This document shows, one piece after another, positions 35,940 to 44,528 of a stretch of DNA of 64,000 nt. Position numbers and translations under genes: made by a program. Each line of letters opens with the position of its first letter. The first letter of the stretch is position 1. The stretch covers positions 4,982,501 to 5,046,500 of the forward strand of contig NZ_AP024452.1 of the NCBI RefSeq assembly GCF_016865485.1. Direction: 5' to 3'. Source of the DNA: Luteitalea sp. TBR-22 (GTDB taxonomy: Bacteria > Acidobacteriota > Vicinamibacteria > Vicinamibacterales > Vicinamibacteraceae). The notes under the pieces are model-generated. The model was not told where the DNA came from and did no database searches. It saw only the letters and a program-made list of their open reading frames with translations.

Positions 35940-36944
35940 ATGCGGTTGCGATCCGTGACGTTGACGCCCGAGCGGCTGGCCCTGTGCCGGCCACTCTGGG
36001 GCGGCCGTTCGTTCCACACCGATGACGAGTTCGAGGCGATGGTCCGCACCGCGGCGGATCTCCTTGCGAGCAGGCACGCACGCGGGAGCCTTGTGCTCGA
36101 CGAGACGGGCGCGGCGCGGTTCTTCGGCTTCACGCTGTTTGCACGAACGTCTGCCGTGGACCAGGTGTTCGCCGGACCGCCCGAAGGAATTGCCCGCACG
36201 TTCCTGTCGGAGGCTGGCCGCGGGGACGTCCTGGATCTGAGCGGCATCGGCCGAGGCAATGCCGGCAACGGCCTCGACCTGGTGGTGTGCGCGCAGGGCT
36301 ACGAGCTCGCCGACGCCAGCGACACCGAGTTCGCCGTCGTCGTCGGCACGCTGCTCCAGAACTTCTTCGACATCCATCGCGGCTTCCGGCTGCGGCGCAT
36401 CGTCGGCGTCGCGTTCGGGACCCTTGGAGCACACATCGTGCAGCGCAGCGGTGCCTATCCTGATGTTCGCGTCTGGAGCGGCACGACGCCCGGCGGGACG
36501 CCGGCGGCCTCCGCGATGTTCAGCCTGACGCACGCTCAGGCGACCAACGGGTACAGCGCGCTGCTGCCGATGTTCACGTACTTCCCGCCTCGCGTGCAGT
36601 TCACCGAGCCTGAGCAGGACGTGCTGCGCGAGGCGCTCGAGGGCGCCACCGACGCATTGATCGCGGCACGACTCGGCCTCAGCGTGGCGGCCGTGAAGTC
36701 GCGACTGACGCGCGCCTACGAGCGTGTGCAGGTGCGGCTCCCCGGCCTGCTGCCGGTACGCGACGTCGACGACATGGCGCGCGGGTCGCAGGTGCGCCAT
36801 GTGGTCCTCGACTTCGTGCGCAGCAACCCGTCGGAGCTGACGCCCTACGAGCGCTCATCCACGATGGACGAGGGGCTCCGGCGCTTCGCGACACGTACCG
36901 CAACGGCGAGTGAGCGTGGCCGCGGCGCGCCGGGAATCTTTTAG
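35940..36944 (+). CDS. HTH (LuxR/sigma-region-4-like) regulator with an unassigned N-terminal domain
   Basis: Residues about 215-265 form an HTH: FTEPEQDVLREALEGATDALIAARLGLSVAAVKSRLTRAY, in LuxR or sigma-region-4 style. The N-terminal 200 residues (RLALCRPLWGGRSFHTDD; GARFFGF-type AARFFGFTLFA; YELADASDTEFAVVVG) match no family I recognise and could be a ligand-sensing domain. GGGGGAGG precedes ATG 35940 by about eight bases; ATG 35913 is an in-frame alternative. Length is 334. There is no signal peptide or membrane segment. It lies 124 bases upstream of an ABM-fold protein, a possible target. Confidence 0.7.
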   Translation: MRLRSVTLTPERLALCRPLWGGRSFHTDDEFEAMVRTAADLLASRHARGSLVLDETGAARFFGFTLFARTSAVDQVFAGPPEGIARTFLSEAGRGDVLDLSGIGRGNAGNGLDLVVCAQGYELADASDTEFAVVVGTLLQNFFDIHRGFRLRRIVGVAFGTLGAHIVQRSGAYPDVRVWSGTTPGGTPAASAMFSLTHAQATNGYSALLPMFTYFPPRVQFTEPEQDVLREALEGATDALIAARLGLSVAAVKSRLTRAYERVQVRLPGLLPVRDVDDMARGSQVRHVVLDFVRSNPSELTPYERSSTMDEGLRRFATRTATASERGRGAPGIF

Positions 36945-37068
36945 GGGCTTGGTGTCACTGCCGGCGGCCCCTACTGTGAGCGCCTGGCAAGGATGGCCGC
37001 GGGCACGCGGGGCGTGACTCGCAGGCACCCCGGTGAAACGCGGCGACCTCGGCCGCAGGAGCGATCAC

Positions 37069-37413
37069 ATGGACACATTGCAGGTGACGGCACGGCTGGC
37101 CATTCATTCGGGCAAGCGGGAGCAGTTCGAGGCACGCGCTGCCGAGTGTGTGCGCCTGGTGCGGGAGCGCGACACCGGCACCCGACAGTACGACTGGTTT
37201 CTGGATGATGAGGGCACCGAGTGCGTCGTCAGGGAGGCGTATCGCGACTCGGCGGCGGCACTGGAGCACCTGGCCAATCTTGGGCCGGCGCTCATGGCGC
37301 TGTTCGAGGTGTGTGACCTGACGCTGGAGATTTGCGGGACGCCCTCGACTGAACTGCGCGCCGCCACCGCGCCATTCGCCCCACGGGTGTACGCGCCATT
37401 CCTCAGCCTGTGA
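37069..37413 (+). CDS. antibiotic biosynthesis monooxygenase (ABM) fold protein
   Basis: A 114-residue ferredoxin-like fold of the ABM family. Motifs are LQVTARLAIHSGKREQFEARA at the start, TRQYDWFLDDEGTECVVREAY, then AALEHLANLGPALMALF. Members are cofactor-free monooxygenases, haem-degrading enzymes or plain dimeric binding proteins, so activity cannot be called. ATG 37069 has AGGAG seven bases upstream. It is 124 bases downstream of the HTH regulator. A decayed sigma-54 activator fragment follows at once. Confidence 0.82.
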   Translation: MDTLQVTARLAIHSGKREQFEARAAECVRLVRERDTGTRQYDWFLDDEGTECVVREAYRDSAAALEHLANLGPALMALFEVCDLTLEICGTPSTELRAATAPFAPRVYAPFLSL

Positions 37414-37417
37414 CTAA

Positions 37418-37738
37418 CGGCCGACGCGCCACGCGCTGGGGGCGCCGGCGCGGAGGCCGCCTCGTGGTTCGCTCCGCGGCACACGACTGAGTGTCTTCCC
37501 CATTCGCCTGCCTCCGCTGCGTGAACGGCGCGGCGACATCCCCCTGCTGGCGACGTTCTTCGCCAATCGCTGTGCAGAGCAGGTCGGCCGGCACCTCGAG
37601 GGGTGCTCCCCCGGGGCGCTCGATCTGCTCGGCGCGCACGAATGGCCGGGCAACGTCCGGGAACTGCAGAACGTCGTGGAGCGGGCCTCTCGGCATCCAG
37701 AGACCACGACACGCGGTCGCCGCGGCGACCGACGGTGA
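37418..37738 (+). pseudogene. remnant of a sigma-54-dependent transcriptional activator (AAA+ C-terminal part)
   Basis: In frame 2, from codon 37484 onward, the translation reads RLSVFPIRLPPLRERRGDIP, continues through LLATFFANRCAEQVGRHLEG, and then shows HEWPGNVRELQNVVERAS. These are the conserved sensor I to sensor II blocks of NtrC-type AAA+ domains. The Walker A, Walker B and GAFTGA loop parts are missing, and so is the HTH. A TAA at 37415 closes the frame upstream. No start codon or Shine-Dalgarno serves it. It is a truncated relic about 80 residues long, ending at TGA 37736-37738. Confidence 0.8.
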
Positions 37739-37847
37739 GGCCGCCGGCGCCTAGGCCCTTGCTCAGCATCGCGCGGTGCGTGGCTGGGCGTTCTGACAAC
37801 ACACGGTCTCGTGCAACCGGACGCCGAGGTGCCCTGCCCTCCCGGAC

Positions 37848-39488
37848 TCACGCCGCAGGATCATCGTCGCGAGCCTGCAGCTGACCTGATGCGTTGAAAC
37901 CGTAGGCTCGTCGGATGCTGTCATCGGTGATGACCCCGAGCAACTGCGTGGCATCCAGACGCGAGATCACCGGGATGATCGGCGCACCGGGCAACGAGCG
38001 CATTGGCACATCCAGCAGTTCATCGGGGTACACGGGCTCGACCCGTTGCCGCAGCGTGACGCCCACTCCGTCGAGGCCCACCTCGACGACGTGCCATCCC
38101 TGCCCCGGCACGTGCCGGACCGTCACGCCAGCGCCGGCCGCGGTCGATGCGGCATCCATCGCATCCTCGACGCGGAGCGGGCCGTGGGGCCGGGCCAGTC
38201 GCGCCGACGGAAAGGCAGCCCCCTCGTGGCTCGCCACCAGGTCGAGGATCGACTGGCGGTGGAACTGCCGAGCCACCAGGAACCCGACGGTCGAGGTGAT
38301 CATGGCCGGCAGGATCGCGGCTGCCGTACCACTCAGCTCGAAGGTCATGAAGACGGCCGTCATGGGCGCACGGAACACGCCGGCGAACACGCCGGCCATG
38401 CCCGCCAGGAGGAACGTGGGCTGTGCCTCGGACGCCGGCAGCAGGAACGTGGTGAGCAGGCCTCCGGTGGCCCCGCCGAGCATCACGCCCACGAACAAGG
38501 TCGGCGCGAACAGCCCACCGGGCGTGCCGGTGCCGAAGGCCACGGCCGCGACCGCCACTTTCAGCAAGGCCAACAGGCCCATGGTCTGCCACGTGTACTG
38601 GCTGTGGAGGGCGCCGTCCATGGCGAGATACCCCGTGCCGAGAACATCGGGGATGGCCAGGCCGACCACCCCGACGACGATCCCCGCGCAGAACGGACCG
38701 ACGGCTGGGGGGAGGTGAACGGCGCCGAGGCGATACCGCACCAGTTCCATGCCGCGGATGTAGACGGTCGCAAACAGCCCCGACGCCAGCCCCAGGACCA
38801 CGAGCGCCGTCAATTCCGGCGCCGACCGGACCGACGGCACCACCGGGACCGAGAACAGCGGATTCTCCCCGAGGAACAGTTGCGTGGTCACCACCGAGGA
38901 CACGGCTGCGAGCACGATCGACCCGAGCACGGCCGTGTCGAAGCCCGACACCACTTCCTCGAGCACGAAGAGGACGCCGGTGATGGGGGTGTTGAAGGCG
39001 GCCGCGATGCCTGCCGCCGCGCCCGTCGGCGCAATCAGCCGCATGGACCGCCGCGTCAGCCCGAACAAGCGTCCGAGGCGCGACGCGATGCCGGCGCCCA
39101 TCAGCAGTGCCGGATCCTCGGGACCGAGTGGCGTGCCACTGCCGAGCGACAACACGCACGCGGCGAACTTGCCGGGAACCGCGCCGAAGGGGATGGCGCC
39201 GTCGGAGACGTACAGCGCGGACTTCGTCTGGACGATGCCACTCCCGCCGCTCACCGGGCTCCAGTGGACCACGAGGGCAGCTACGGCGGCGCCGAGTGCT
39301 GGAAGGAGGACCGCGAGGCCGGGTCGCTGCGCCAGGCGGCTGGCCGCCAGCGCCAGCAGTTCGATCGCGGCGTGGAAGCACACGACCACGAGGCCTGTAC
39401 AGATCCCGATCAGGACCGCCAGCACCAGGAAGCGCTGAGCCTCGGTGAGCAGGGCCCCGCGCCCGACGTCTGGACGCGCATCTCTCAC
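37848..39488 (-). CDS. ClC-family chloride channel/antiporter with C-terminal CBS-like region
   Basis: Membrane protein of 546 residues. GTG 39488 shares GTGA with the upstream TPR stop. Selectivity motifs are VSGGSGIVQT, then LGSGTPLGPEDPALLMG (the gating Glu is kept in GPEDP) and GTGTPGGLFAPTLFVG. About eleven hydrophobic segments match the ClC fold. The cytoplasmic tail has one CBS-like block (VEPVYPDELLDVPMRSLPG to VISRLDATQLLGVITDDSI). ClC proteins move Cl- or exchange it for H+; other members carry fluoride or nitrate. Channel versus exchanger cannot be decided here. Confidence 0.92.
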   Translation of the reverse strand: MRDARPDVGRGALLTEAQRFLVLAVLIGICTGLVVVCFHAAIELLALAASRLAQRPGLAVLLPALGAAVAALVVHWSPVSGGSGIVQTKSALYVSDGAIPFGAVPGKFAACVLSLGSGTPLGPEDPALLMGAGIASRLGRLFGLTRRSMRLIAPTGAAAGIAAAFNTPITGVLFVLEEVVSGFDTAVLGSIVLAAVSSVVTTQLFLGENPLFSVPVVPSVRSAPELTALVVLGLASGLFATVYIRGMELVRYRLGAVHLPPAVGPFCAGIVVGVVGLAIPDVLGTGYLAMDGALHSQYTWQTMGLLALLKVAVAAVAFGTGTPGGLFAPTLFVGVMLGGATGGLLTTFLLPASEAQPTFLLAGMAGVFAGVFRAPMTAVFMTFELSGTAAAILPAMITSTVGFLVARQFHRQSILDLVASHEGAAFPSARLARPHGPLRVEDAMDAASTAAGAGVTVRHVPGQGWHVVEVGLDGVGVTLRQRVEPVYPDELLDVPMRSLPGAPIIPVISRLDATQLLGVITDDSIRRAYGFNASGQLQARDDDPAA

Positions 39489-40627
39489 GACGCGAGCCCC
39501 GCTCCGAGCTGCTGCAGCAGGAGGCCGGCGGCGTCGTCCTTCGCTGGCGCCGGACACTGCTGTGCCACGCTCGAGGCCGCCGCGGCGAGCAAGGCCCGGC
39601 CGACCTCCACGTCTGCCGAACGCCTGGTGACCCACCGGTCAACGGCCGGCAGGATGGTCGGTGATGCGGCGGTGGCCGAGGGTGGCGCGCACGCGACGAG
39701 CCGGCTGCGGGCTTCGATCAGCAGGTGCCGGATGCGGTCACGCCGGGCAGACGAGGAGATGCGTGGTTGATCGGGGTCGAGCGACAGGATTCGGGCACTC
39801 AGGCGATGGAGCCTGGCCGCCGCTCGATCGCCGGGGTCACGCGCGAGGGCGCGCCCCGCCGCGGCGTAGGCGTCGATGAGATGTCCGCGCGCAAACTCCG
39901 CTTCAGCGAGCAGGCTCACGCCGGCTCCGGGGTCGGCAAACCGCTCGACCAGCGTCCTGAGCAGCCGGGCGGCATCGTCGGCGAAGCCGGCCTCGAGCAG
40001 TTCTCGGCCAGCCTGCAGCTGCAGGGCCCGGTCGCCCGGGAAGGCGCCTGACAGTTCGAGCAACGCCGCACGGAGTCGCTCGCGTCGGCCTGCGTCGCGG
40101 AACAGCGAGACCAGTTCGAGCCGGGGTTGCACGCGCAGGCCCTGCTGGCCACTGCGCCAGCGCCCGTAGATGGCCCGGTAGTAGGCCGCTTCCGCGCCAT
40201 CGTCATCGCCCGTGCGACGGAGCAGGCGCGCGAGCACGAGGTTGGCCTCGCCGTTCACGGGATCGGCGGCCAGGACATCCTTCACGTAGGGCAGCGCCTC
40301 CTGCGGCCGATCGAGTCCGGCCAGCGCCTTGCCCAGGGTCAACCGGAGTGCCGGGTCGTCGGGTTCCAGAGCCACGGCCTGTCGCAGCAGGTACGCCGCC
40401 TCGCCATGCCGCCCCTGCTCGAGCGCGATCGATCCCTCGGCGCCGAGCTGGGTACTGCGACGATGACGCTGCTGGTGGGCAGCGCCGGAGAGCGCGCCGG
40501 CCGCGAGCCACAGCCCGACCAGAATCGCGGCAAGCCCGGCATACGCCCGGACGTCGATCGGTGCGCCGCGGACCGGCGCGGCATCGGCCACATCGGCCCC
40601 GTGGTCGGGTGAGTCGTGGACCACCAT
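39485..40627 (-). CDS. membrane-anchored TPR protein
   Basis: One hydrophobic segment (YAGLAAILVGLWLAAGAL) near residues 28-47 anchors a TPR solenoid. Repeats include GSIALEQGRHGEAAYLLRQA, ALAGLDRPQEALPYVKDVLA and ANLVLARLLRRTGDDDGAEA. The C-terminal third is Ala/Arg-rich and less regular. Length is 380. The stop overlaps the ClC start, so the two are coupled. TPR modules bind protein partners; nothing shows which. No good Shine-Dalgarno precedes ATG 40627, so the start is a little uncertain. Confidence 0.8.
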   Translation of the reverse strand: MVVHDSPDHGADVADAAPVRGAPIDVRAYAGLAAILVGLWLAAGALSGAAHQQRHRRSTQLGAEGSIALEQGRHGEAAYLLRQAVALEPDDPALRLTLGKALAGLDRPQEALPYVKDVLAADPVNGEANLVLARLLRRTGDDDGAEAAYYRAIYGRWRSGQQGLRVQPRLELVSLFRDAGRRERLRAALLELSGAFPGDRALQLQAGRELLEAGFADDAARLLRTLVERFADPGAGVSLLAEAEFARGHLIDAYAAAGRALARDPGDRAAARLHRLSARILSLDPDQPRISSSARRDRIRHLLIEARSRLVACAPPSATAASPTILPAVDRWVTRRSADVEVGRALLAAAASSVAQQCPAPAKDDAAGLLLQQLGAGLAS

Positions 40628-40846
40628 GGACGGACACGCGCGGCGGCTGCGTTCGCCGCTCGCGTGTGGGTCAGGATACCAGTGACTTGCTTTGAGCAGC
40701 AACGAATGAGACCGCCATGGCCCCGGGCACCCGACGCCTGCGCCAGGCGCGTGACGCGCAGGCGACGCCGCGACGCCAATCTGACGATATCGTGACGGGG
40801 GCAAGCCGCCGTCGACATGCCTGCGGGCTCCACCTCGACCCTTCAT

Positions 40847-41236
40847 TCAGGTGATGGAGATGTCGCGCTCGCCGCGCAGCACGCGTCCGAGCACCGCCGC
40901 CAGGACTCGGGGATGACAGGGCTTGGCGACGAAGGCGGCGCACCCGAGCCCGAAGGCCCGATGCCGGAATCGTCCGTCGTGCGCGACCCAGCCGGTCAGC
41001 ACGACCACCGGGGGATGTGGGCCGTCCGGAACGAGACGCAACCAGTCGTCCCAGTGCGTGGCCGGCGTCAGGTCGACGAGAATCACATCGGCTCCCTGCG
41101 CCTCGAGGCGGGCACGCGCCTCGGTGGGTGATCCGGAGCAGGAAGTGACGAGGTCGGACGTGCGCGCGAACCACTGCACGTACAGGTGGCGCGCGTCGTG
41201 ATCGGCGGAAAGGAGGAGGAGCCGGGCCCGAGGCAT
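40847..41236 (-). CDS. single-domain response regulator (receiver only)
   Basis: A 129-residue CheY-like receiver with no output domain. The acidic pair is in LLLLSADHDARHL, the phosphoacceptor Asp in DVILVDLTP near residue 54, the Thr switch in VVVLTGWVA and the conserved Lys in FVAKPCHPR. It could act as a phosphate sink or protein-contact regulator. No histidine kinase is adjacent, although a hybrid kinase is encoded about 9 kb away. It sits between a MarR gene and a TPR gene on the same strand. Confidence 0.88.
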   Translation of the reverse strand: MPRARLLLLSADHDARHLYVQWFARTSDLVTSCSGSPTEARARLEAQGADVILVDLTPATHWDDWLRLVPDGPHPPVVVLTGWVAHDGRFRHRAFGLGCAAFVAKPCHPRVLAAVLGRVLRGERDISIT

Positions 41237-41287
41237 GCACGGGAGCGGTGCACATCCCGCGCCGAGTCCACACCGCGCGGCCCTCGA

Positions 41288-41746
41288 TCAGCTCAGTTCC
41301 TGATCCAGACACGCGGCCAGTCGAGCGAGGAAGCGGCGCGTAGCGATCCGGTGTGCCCTCGGGGACTGCGCGAGCGCGGCGGCAACGGCGCCCTCGACCG
41401 TCTGGCGGACGTTGCGACTGACACGCTGCCCCTGTCGCGTCAGAGTGAGCGTGGTCCGTCGCCGGTCCTCGGCGGCCGGCTGGCGCGTCAGCAACTGCTG
41501 CGCCTCGAGGCGGCGGAGCACGCCCGTCAACGTGCTCGGATGCAGGTGGAGGGTGGCCGCGAGGTCACCGGCGGAGATGCCGGGGAACAGGCCGATGAGG
41601 CGCAACACCAGGCGTTGCGGACCGGTGACCCCGCCATGGGCTGCCATCTGTTTCGACAGGCGCTCCATCCGGTGCACGACGGCCCAGAGTCCTTCCATGA
41701 AGGCGAGAACGTCGGGCAGGTCGGAAGAGCGCGTCGTGCGCGGCAT
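41288..41746 (-). CDS. MarR-family transcriptional regulator
   Basis: A winged-helix regulator of 152 residues. The HTH is ISAGDLAATLHLHPSTLTGVLRRLEAQQLL, followed by the wing ADDRRTTLTLTRQG-like EDRRRTTLTLTRQGQRVS. Flanking helices form the dimer interface. MarR proteins usually repress neighbouring genes and respond to small phenolic ligands. The gene starts 24 bases after the trehalose synthase/phosphatase stop on the same strand, so cotranscription is likely. Its target is not visible. Confidence 0.9.
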   Translation of the reverse strand: MPRTTRSSDLPDVLAFMEGLWAVVHRMERLSKQMAAHGGVTGPQRLVLRLIGLFPGISAGDLAATLHLHPSTLTGVLRRLEAQQLLTRQPAAEDRRRTTLTLTRQGQRVSRNVRQTVEGAVAAALAQSPRAHRIATRRFLARLAACLDQELS

Positions 41747-41770
41747 GGCCGGGATGATACGCCACGATCG

Positions 41771-43987
41771 TCAGGGGACGGCCCGCGCCCACGTGGTGAG
41801 CAGGCTCCGCAGGACGCGGTGCACGGCCGGCACGTCGTCGAGGCGGTAACGGGCCGCGGTCGCGCCGGGGCCGACCTTGACGGTGATGCCGTCGGGCAGC
41901 GCCTGGAAGAGGTCCTCGTCGGTCCGGTCATCGCCGACGGCGATCACCTGCCGCGTCGGGCCGTGACGCCGCCGCACGTGTCGCGCTGCCGCCGCCTTGC
42001 TCACCCCACGGAGCCGGATCTCCACCACCTTCTTGCCCTCGACCACTTCCAGGGGCTGGTTGCTCAGGGCGTCACCGAGGACCAGCCGCAGCTCGTGCGC
42101 CTGCCGCTCACCGAACGCCGGGTCGGCGCCACGGTAATGCCACGCCAGTGCGGCACTCTTCTGCTCGACCCGCGTCCCGGGCGTGGTCGCCGCGAACGAC
42201 TCGAGGATGGGCAGGACCTTCACCCACCAATCCTCGGGCACGGCCGTCGCGGACTCCCAACGCGATTGCCGCGCCGGGCGGTGCCAGAAGCCGTGCTCGG
42301 CCCAGAGGTCGACGGGCAGGCTGCCCAGCCATCGCTCGAGCGTGTCGCGAGGTCGGCCACTCACGAGATGCACGTCGACCTCGGCGGCACCCGCCAGTTC
42401 ACGCAGCAGGTCAAGGAGGTCGTCGTTCGGCGTCGCGAGTTCCGGTCGCTCGACGATCGGCGTGAGCGTGCCATCGTAATCGAGCAGCAGGCACCAGCGT
42501 TGCGGCTCCGCGACGGTCACCGCGGCCAGGAGCGCGGCTTCCCCATCCACAGGCCGGTCGCCGGCGTCGGTCGCCACCGCAGTGGCCTGCGTGAGCGCAC
42601 CGAGGTAACCAGAGGCCCAGGCGTGCACGTCGTGGCGACGGACGCGCGCCCGCAGGTTCGCCATCCGGAGTCGCCGCTCCGTGTCGGGCATCGTCAGCGC
42701 TCGCTCGATGCAGTCCGACAGCGCATCGACGTCGTACGGATTGACGATCAGGGCGTCGCCCAGTTCAGCGGCCGCCCCGGCGAATTCACTCAGCACGAGC
42801 ACGCCGTCGCCGTCGGGCCGCGCGGCGACGAACTCCTTGGCGACGAGGTTCATGCCGTCCCGCAGGGGCGTGACGAGCATCACGTCCGCCGCCCCGAAGA
42901 GCCCGACGAGTTCCCGCTGGGTCACCGAGCGGTGGAGGTAGTGGACCGGCACGGCACCGAGCGTGGTGAAGCGGCCGTTCACACGCCCGACGAGCTCGTC
43001 GACCTGTCGCCGGAAGGACCGATAGGCGTCCACGCCCTCCCGTGAGGGCACGGCCACCTGGACGTATCGCACGCGGTCACGCAGGTCGGGGCGGCGCTCG
43101 AGCAGGCGCTCGAAGGCGAGGAGGCGACGCGGGATGCCCTTGGTGTAGTCGAGGCGGTCCACCCCGAGCACGATGTGGCGGCCGGCCGCCTCTTCACGCA
43201 GCCGAGCGACGACGGCCTGCGTCTCGGGCTCACGAGCGAGGGCCTCGAAGTGTGCCGCATCGATCCCCATCGGGAACACGCCGGTGTGCACCGTCCGGCC
43301 GCCCACCTCCAGGGTGTCGACCTCCGCCTCGAGCCCCTCGGTGTCCAGCAAGGACGTCAGGAAATGCCGGCGGTAGGCGAACGTGTGGAACCCGATCACG
43401 TCGGCCCCGAGCAGTCCACGGAGCACCTCCTGCCGCCACGGCAGTATCCGCAGCACCTCGGACGAGGGGAACGGGATGTGGTGGAAGTAGCCGATCCGTG
43501 CCTCGGGCAGTCGCTCTCGGATCAGCGACGGCACCAGCATCAGCTGGTAGTCGTGTACCCACACGAGGTCGCCCGGCCGCCACGCCTGACAGACCGCGTC
43601 GGCAAACCTCGCATTCACGTCGCAGTACGTGCGCCAGCCCGTCGCGTCTACAGGCACCCGATCCACCAGGTAGTGGCACAGCGGCCAGAGCACCTGGTTG
43701 GCGAAGCCCTCGTAGTACGTGGCGATTTCGTCGGCGGTCAGGTGCACCGGGACGACCCCGCTGCGGTCCAGTTGACGATCGAGGTCGGCCAGTTGGGCAG
43801 GCGAGAACCGCGACACGTCGCCCGGCCAGCCAATCCAGATCGCTCCGGCCCGCTCCTGCCAGTTGCGCAGCCCGGTCGCGAGGCCGCCGCTGGACATCGC
43901 GAGCCGCACCCCGTCCTTGTGTGCGCGCGCTGTCACCGGCAGGCGGTTTGCGACGACGAGCAAGCGCGTCTCGCCTGCACTCACCAT
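41771..43987 (-). CDS. otsAB: fused trehalose-6-phosphate synthase/phosphatase
   Basis: Makes trehalose from UDP-glucose (or another NDP-glucose) and glucose 6-phosphate in one 738-residue protein. The GT20 synthase part (about 1-465) shows [50 protein letters not shown] and [12 protein letters not shown]. The HAD phosphatase part (about 490-735) has [25 protein letters not shown] and [12 protein letters not shown] near-perfect AGGAGGTG precedes ATG 43987. Fusion of both steps channels the phosphate intermediate. It diverges from the glucose dehydrogenase/GH15 gene set, fitting a trehalose/glucan stress module. Confidence 0.95.
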   Translation of the reverse strand: MVSAGETRLLVVANRLPVTARAHKDGVRLAMSSGGLATGLRNWQERAGAIWIGWPGDVSRFSPAQLADLDRQLDRSGVVPVHLTADEIATYYEGFANQVLWPLCHYLVDRVPVDATGWRTYCDVNARFADAVCQAWRPGDLVWVHDYQLMLVPSLIRERLPEARIGYFHHIPFPSSEVLRILPWRQEVLRGLLGADVIGFHTFAYRRHFLTSLLDTEGLEAEVDTLEVGGRTVHTGVFPMGIDAAHFEALAREPETQAVVARLREEAAGRHIVLGVDRLDYTKGIPRRLLAFERLLERRPDLRDRVRYVQVAVPSREGVDAYRSFRRQVDELVGRVNGRFTTLGAVPVHYLHRSVTQRELVGLFGAADVMLVTPLRDGMNLVAKEFVAARPDGDGVLVLSEFAGAAAELGDALIVNPYDVDALSDCIERALTMPDTERRLRMANLRARVRRHDVHAWASGYLGALTQATAVATDAGDRPVDGEAALLAAVTVAEPQRWCLLLDYDGTLTPIVERPELATPNDDLLDLLRELAGAAEVDVHLVSGRPRDTLERWLGSLPVDLWAEHGFWHRPARQSRWESATAVPEDWWVKVLPILESFAATTPGTRVEQKSAALAWHYRGADPAFGERQAHELRLVLGDALSNQPLEVVEGKKVVEIRLRGVSKAAAARHVRRRHGPTRQVIAVGDDRTDEDLFQALPDGITVKVGPGATAARYRLDDVPAVHRVLRSLLTTWARAVP

Positions 43988-44079
43988 CCACCTCCTGTCG
44001 AGTCGGGGCGACATCGGCCACCCGCAGGCGAGCATAGCAGCGATTAGTTGGAGGACAAACCGATTCACGCCTGGCCCGC

Positions 44080-44085
44080 TACAAT
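44080..44085 (+). promoter_or_regulatory. candidate -10 box for a leaderless transcript
   Basis: TACAAT at 44080-44085 matches the -10 consensus well. Transcription would start about seven bases later, at or near A of ATG 44092, giving a leaderless mRNA. No clear -35 box lies 16-18 bases upstream. Confidence 0.35.
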
Positions 44086-44091
44086 GACGGC

Positions 44092-44160
44092 ATGCTCCGT
44101 CTCCTGACACGGCTCGTCGTGGCGCTTGGCATCGGAGTCGCCACGGCTGTCCTCCTGTGA
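44092..44160 (+). CDS. 22-residue hydrophobic peptide, translationally coupled
   Basis: Frame of 22 codons reading MLRLLTRLVVALG and then IGVATAVLL, so a positively charged N-terminus and one hydrophobic helix long enough to cross a membrane. Its TGA overlaps the GTG of the following membrane protein gene (GTGA 44157-44160). It may be a leader peptide that couples translation, or a small membrane protein. There is no Shine-Dalgarno, but a good -10 box lies just upstream. Existence is not proven. Confidence 0.4.
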   Translation: MLRLLTRLVVALGIGVATAVLL

Positions 44161-44528
44161 GTCCCTCGAGGCCGTTCCGCTACGTCCGCGAGCCCCTCTT
44201 CCTGGCGGCCGTCGGCTCGTACGTGCTCATCCGCGCGGCAACGCGCGTCGTCGGGCACCCCGTCGGCTGGGCCACCGGCCAGCAGGTGGACGTGCTCCTG
44301 CTGCCAGTCGGCCTGCCGCCCTGGCTGTGGCTGGAGCGGCGTGTCGGATGGCGGGCCGACGACCGGCCACCGACGTTGGCCGAGGTCGGCCTCCTGCTCG
44401 GCGCGTGGAGTGTCGCCGCGGAAGTGCTGGCTCCCGCGCTCGTGCACGGCCCGGTGTCGGACCCCCTCGACGTGGTCGCCTACGTGCTCGGCGGCATCGC
44501 GTGCCTGCTCGTCTGGGGTCGTGGATGA
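44157..44528 (+). CDS. small multi-pass membrane protein, unknown
   Basis: This 123-residue protein has about three hydrophobic segments: EPLFLAAVGSYVLIRAA, DVLLLPVGLPPWLWLE, and two close stretches at EVGLLLGAWSVAAEVLAPAL and DVVAYVLGGIACLLVW. It starts at GTG 44157 in the GTGA overlap and ends in an ATGA overlap with the methyltransferase gene. Both overlaps support a real gene in an operon. No family is recognised. Confidence 0.72.
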   Translation: MSPSRPFRYVREPLFLAAVGSYVLIRAATRVVGHPVGWATGQQVDVLLLPVGLPPWLWLERRVGWRADDRPPTLAEVGLLLGAWSVAAEVLAPALVHGPVSDPLDVVAYVLGGIACLLVWGRG

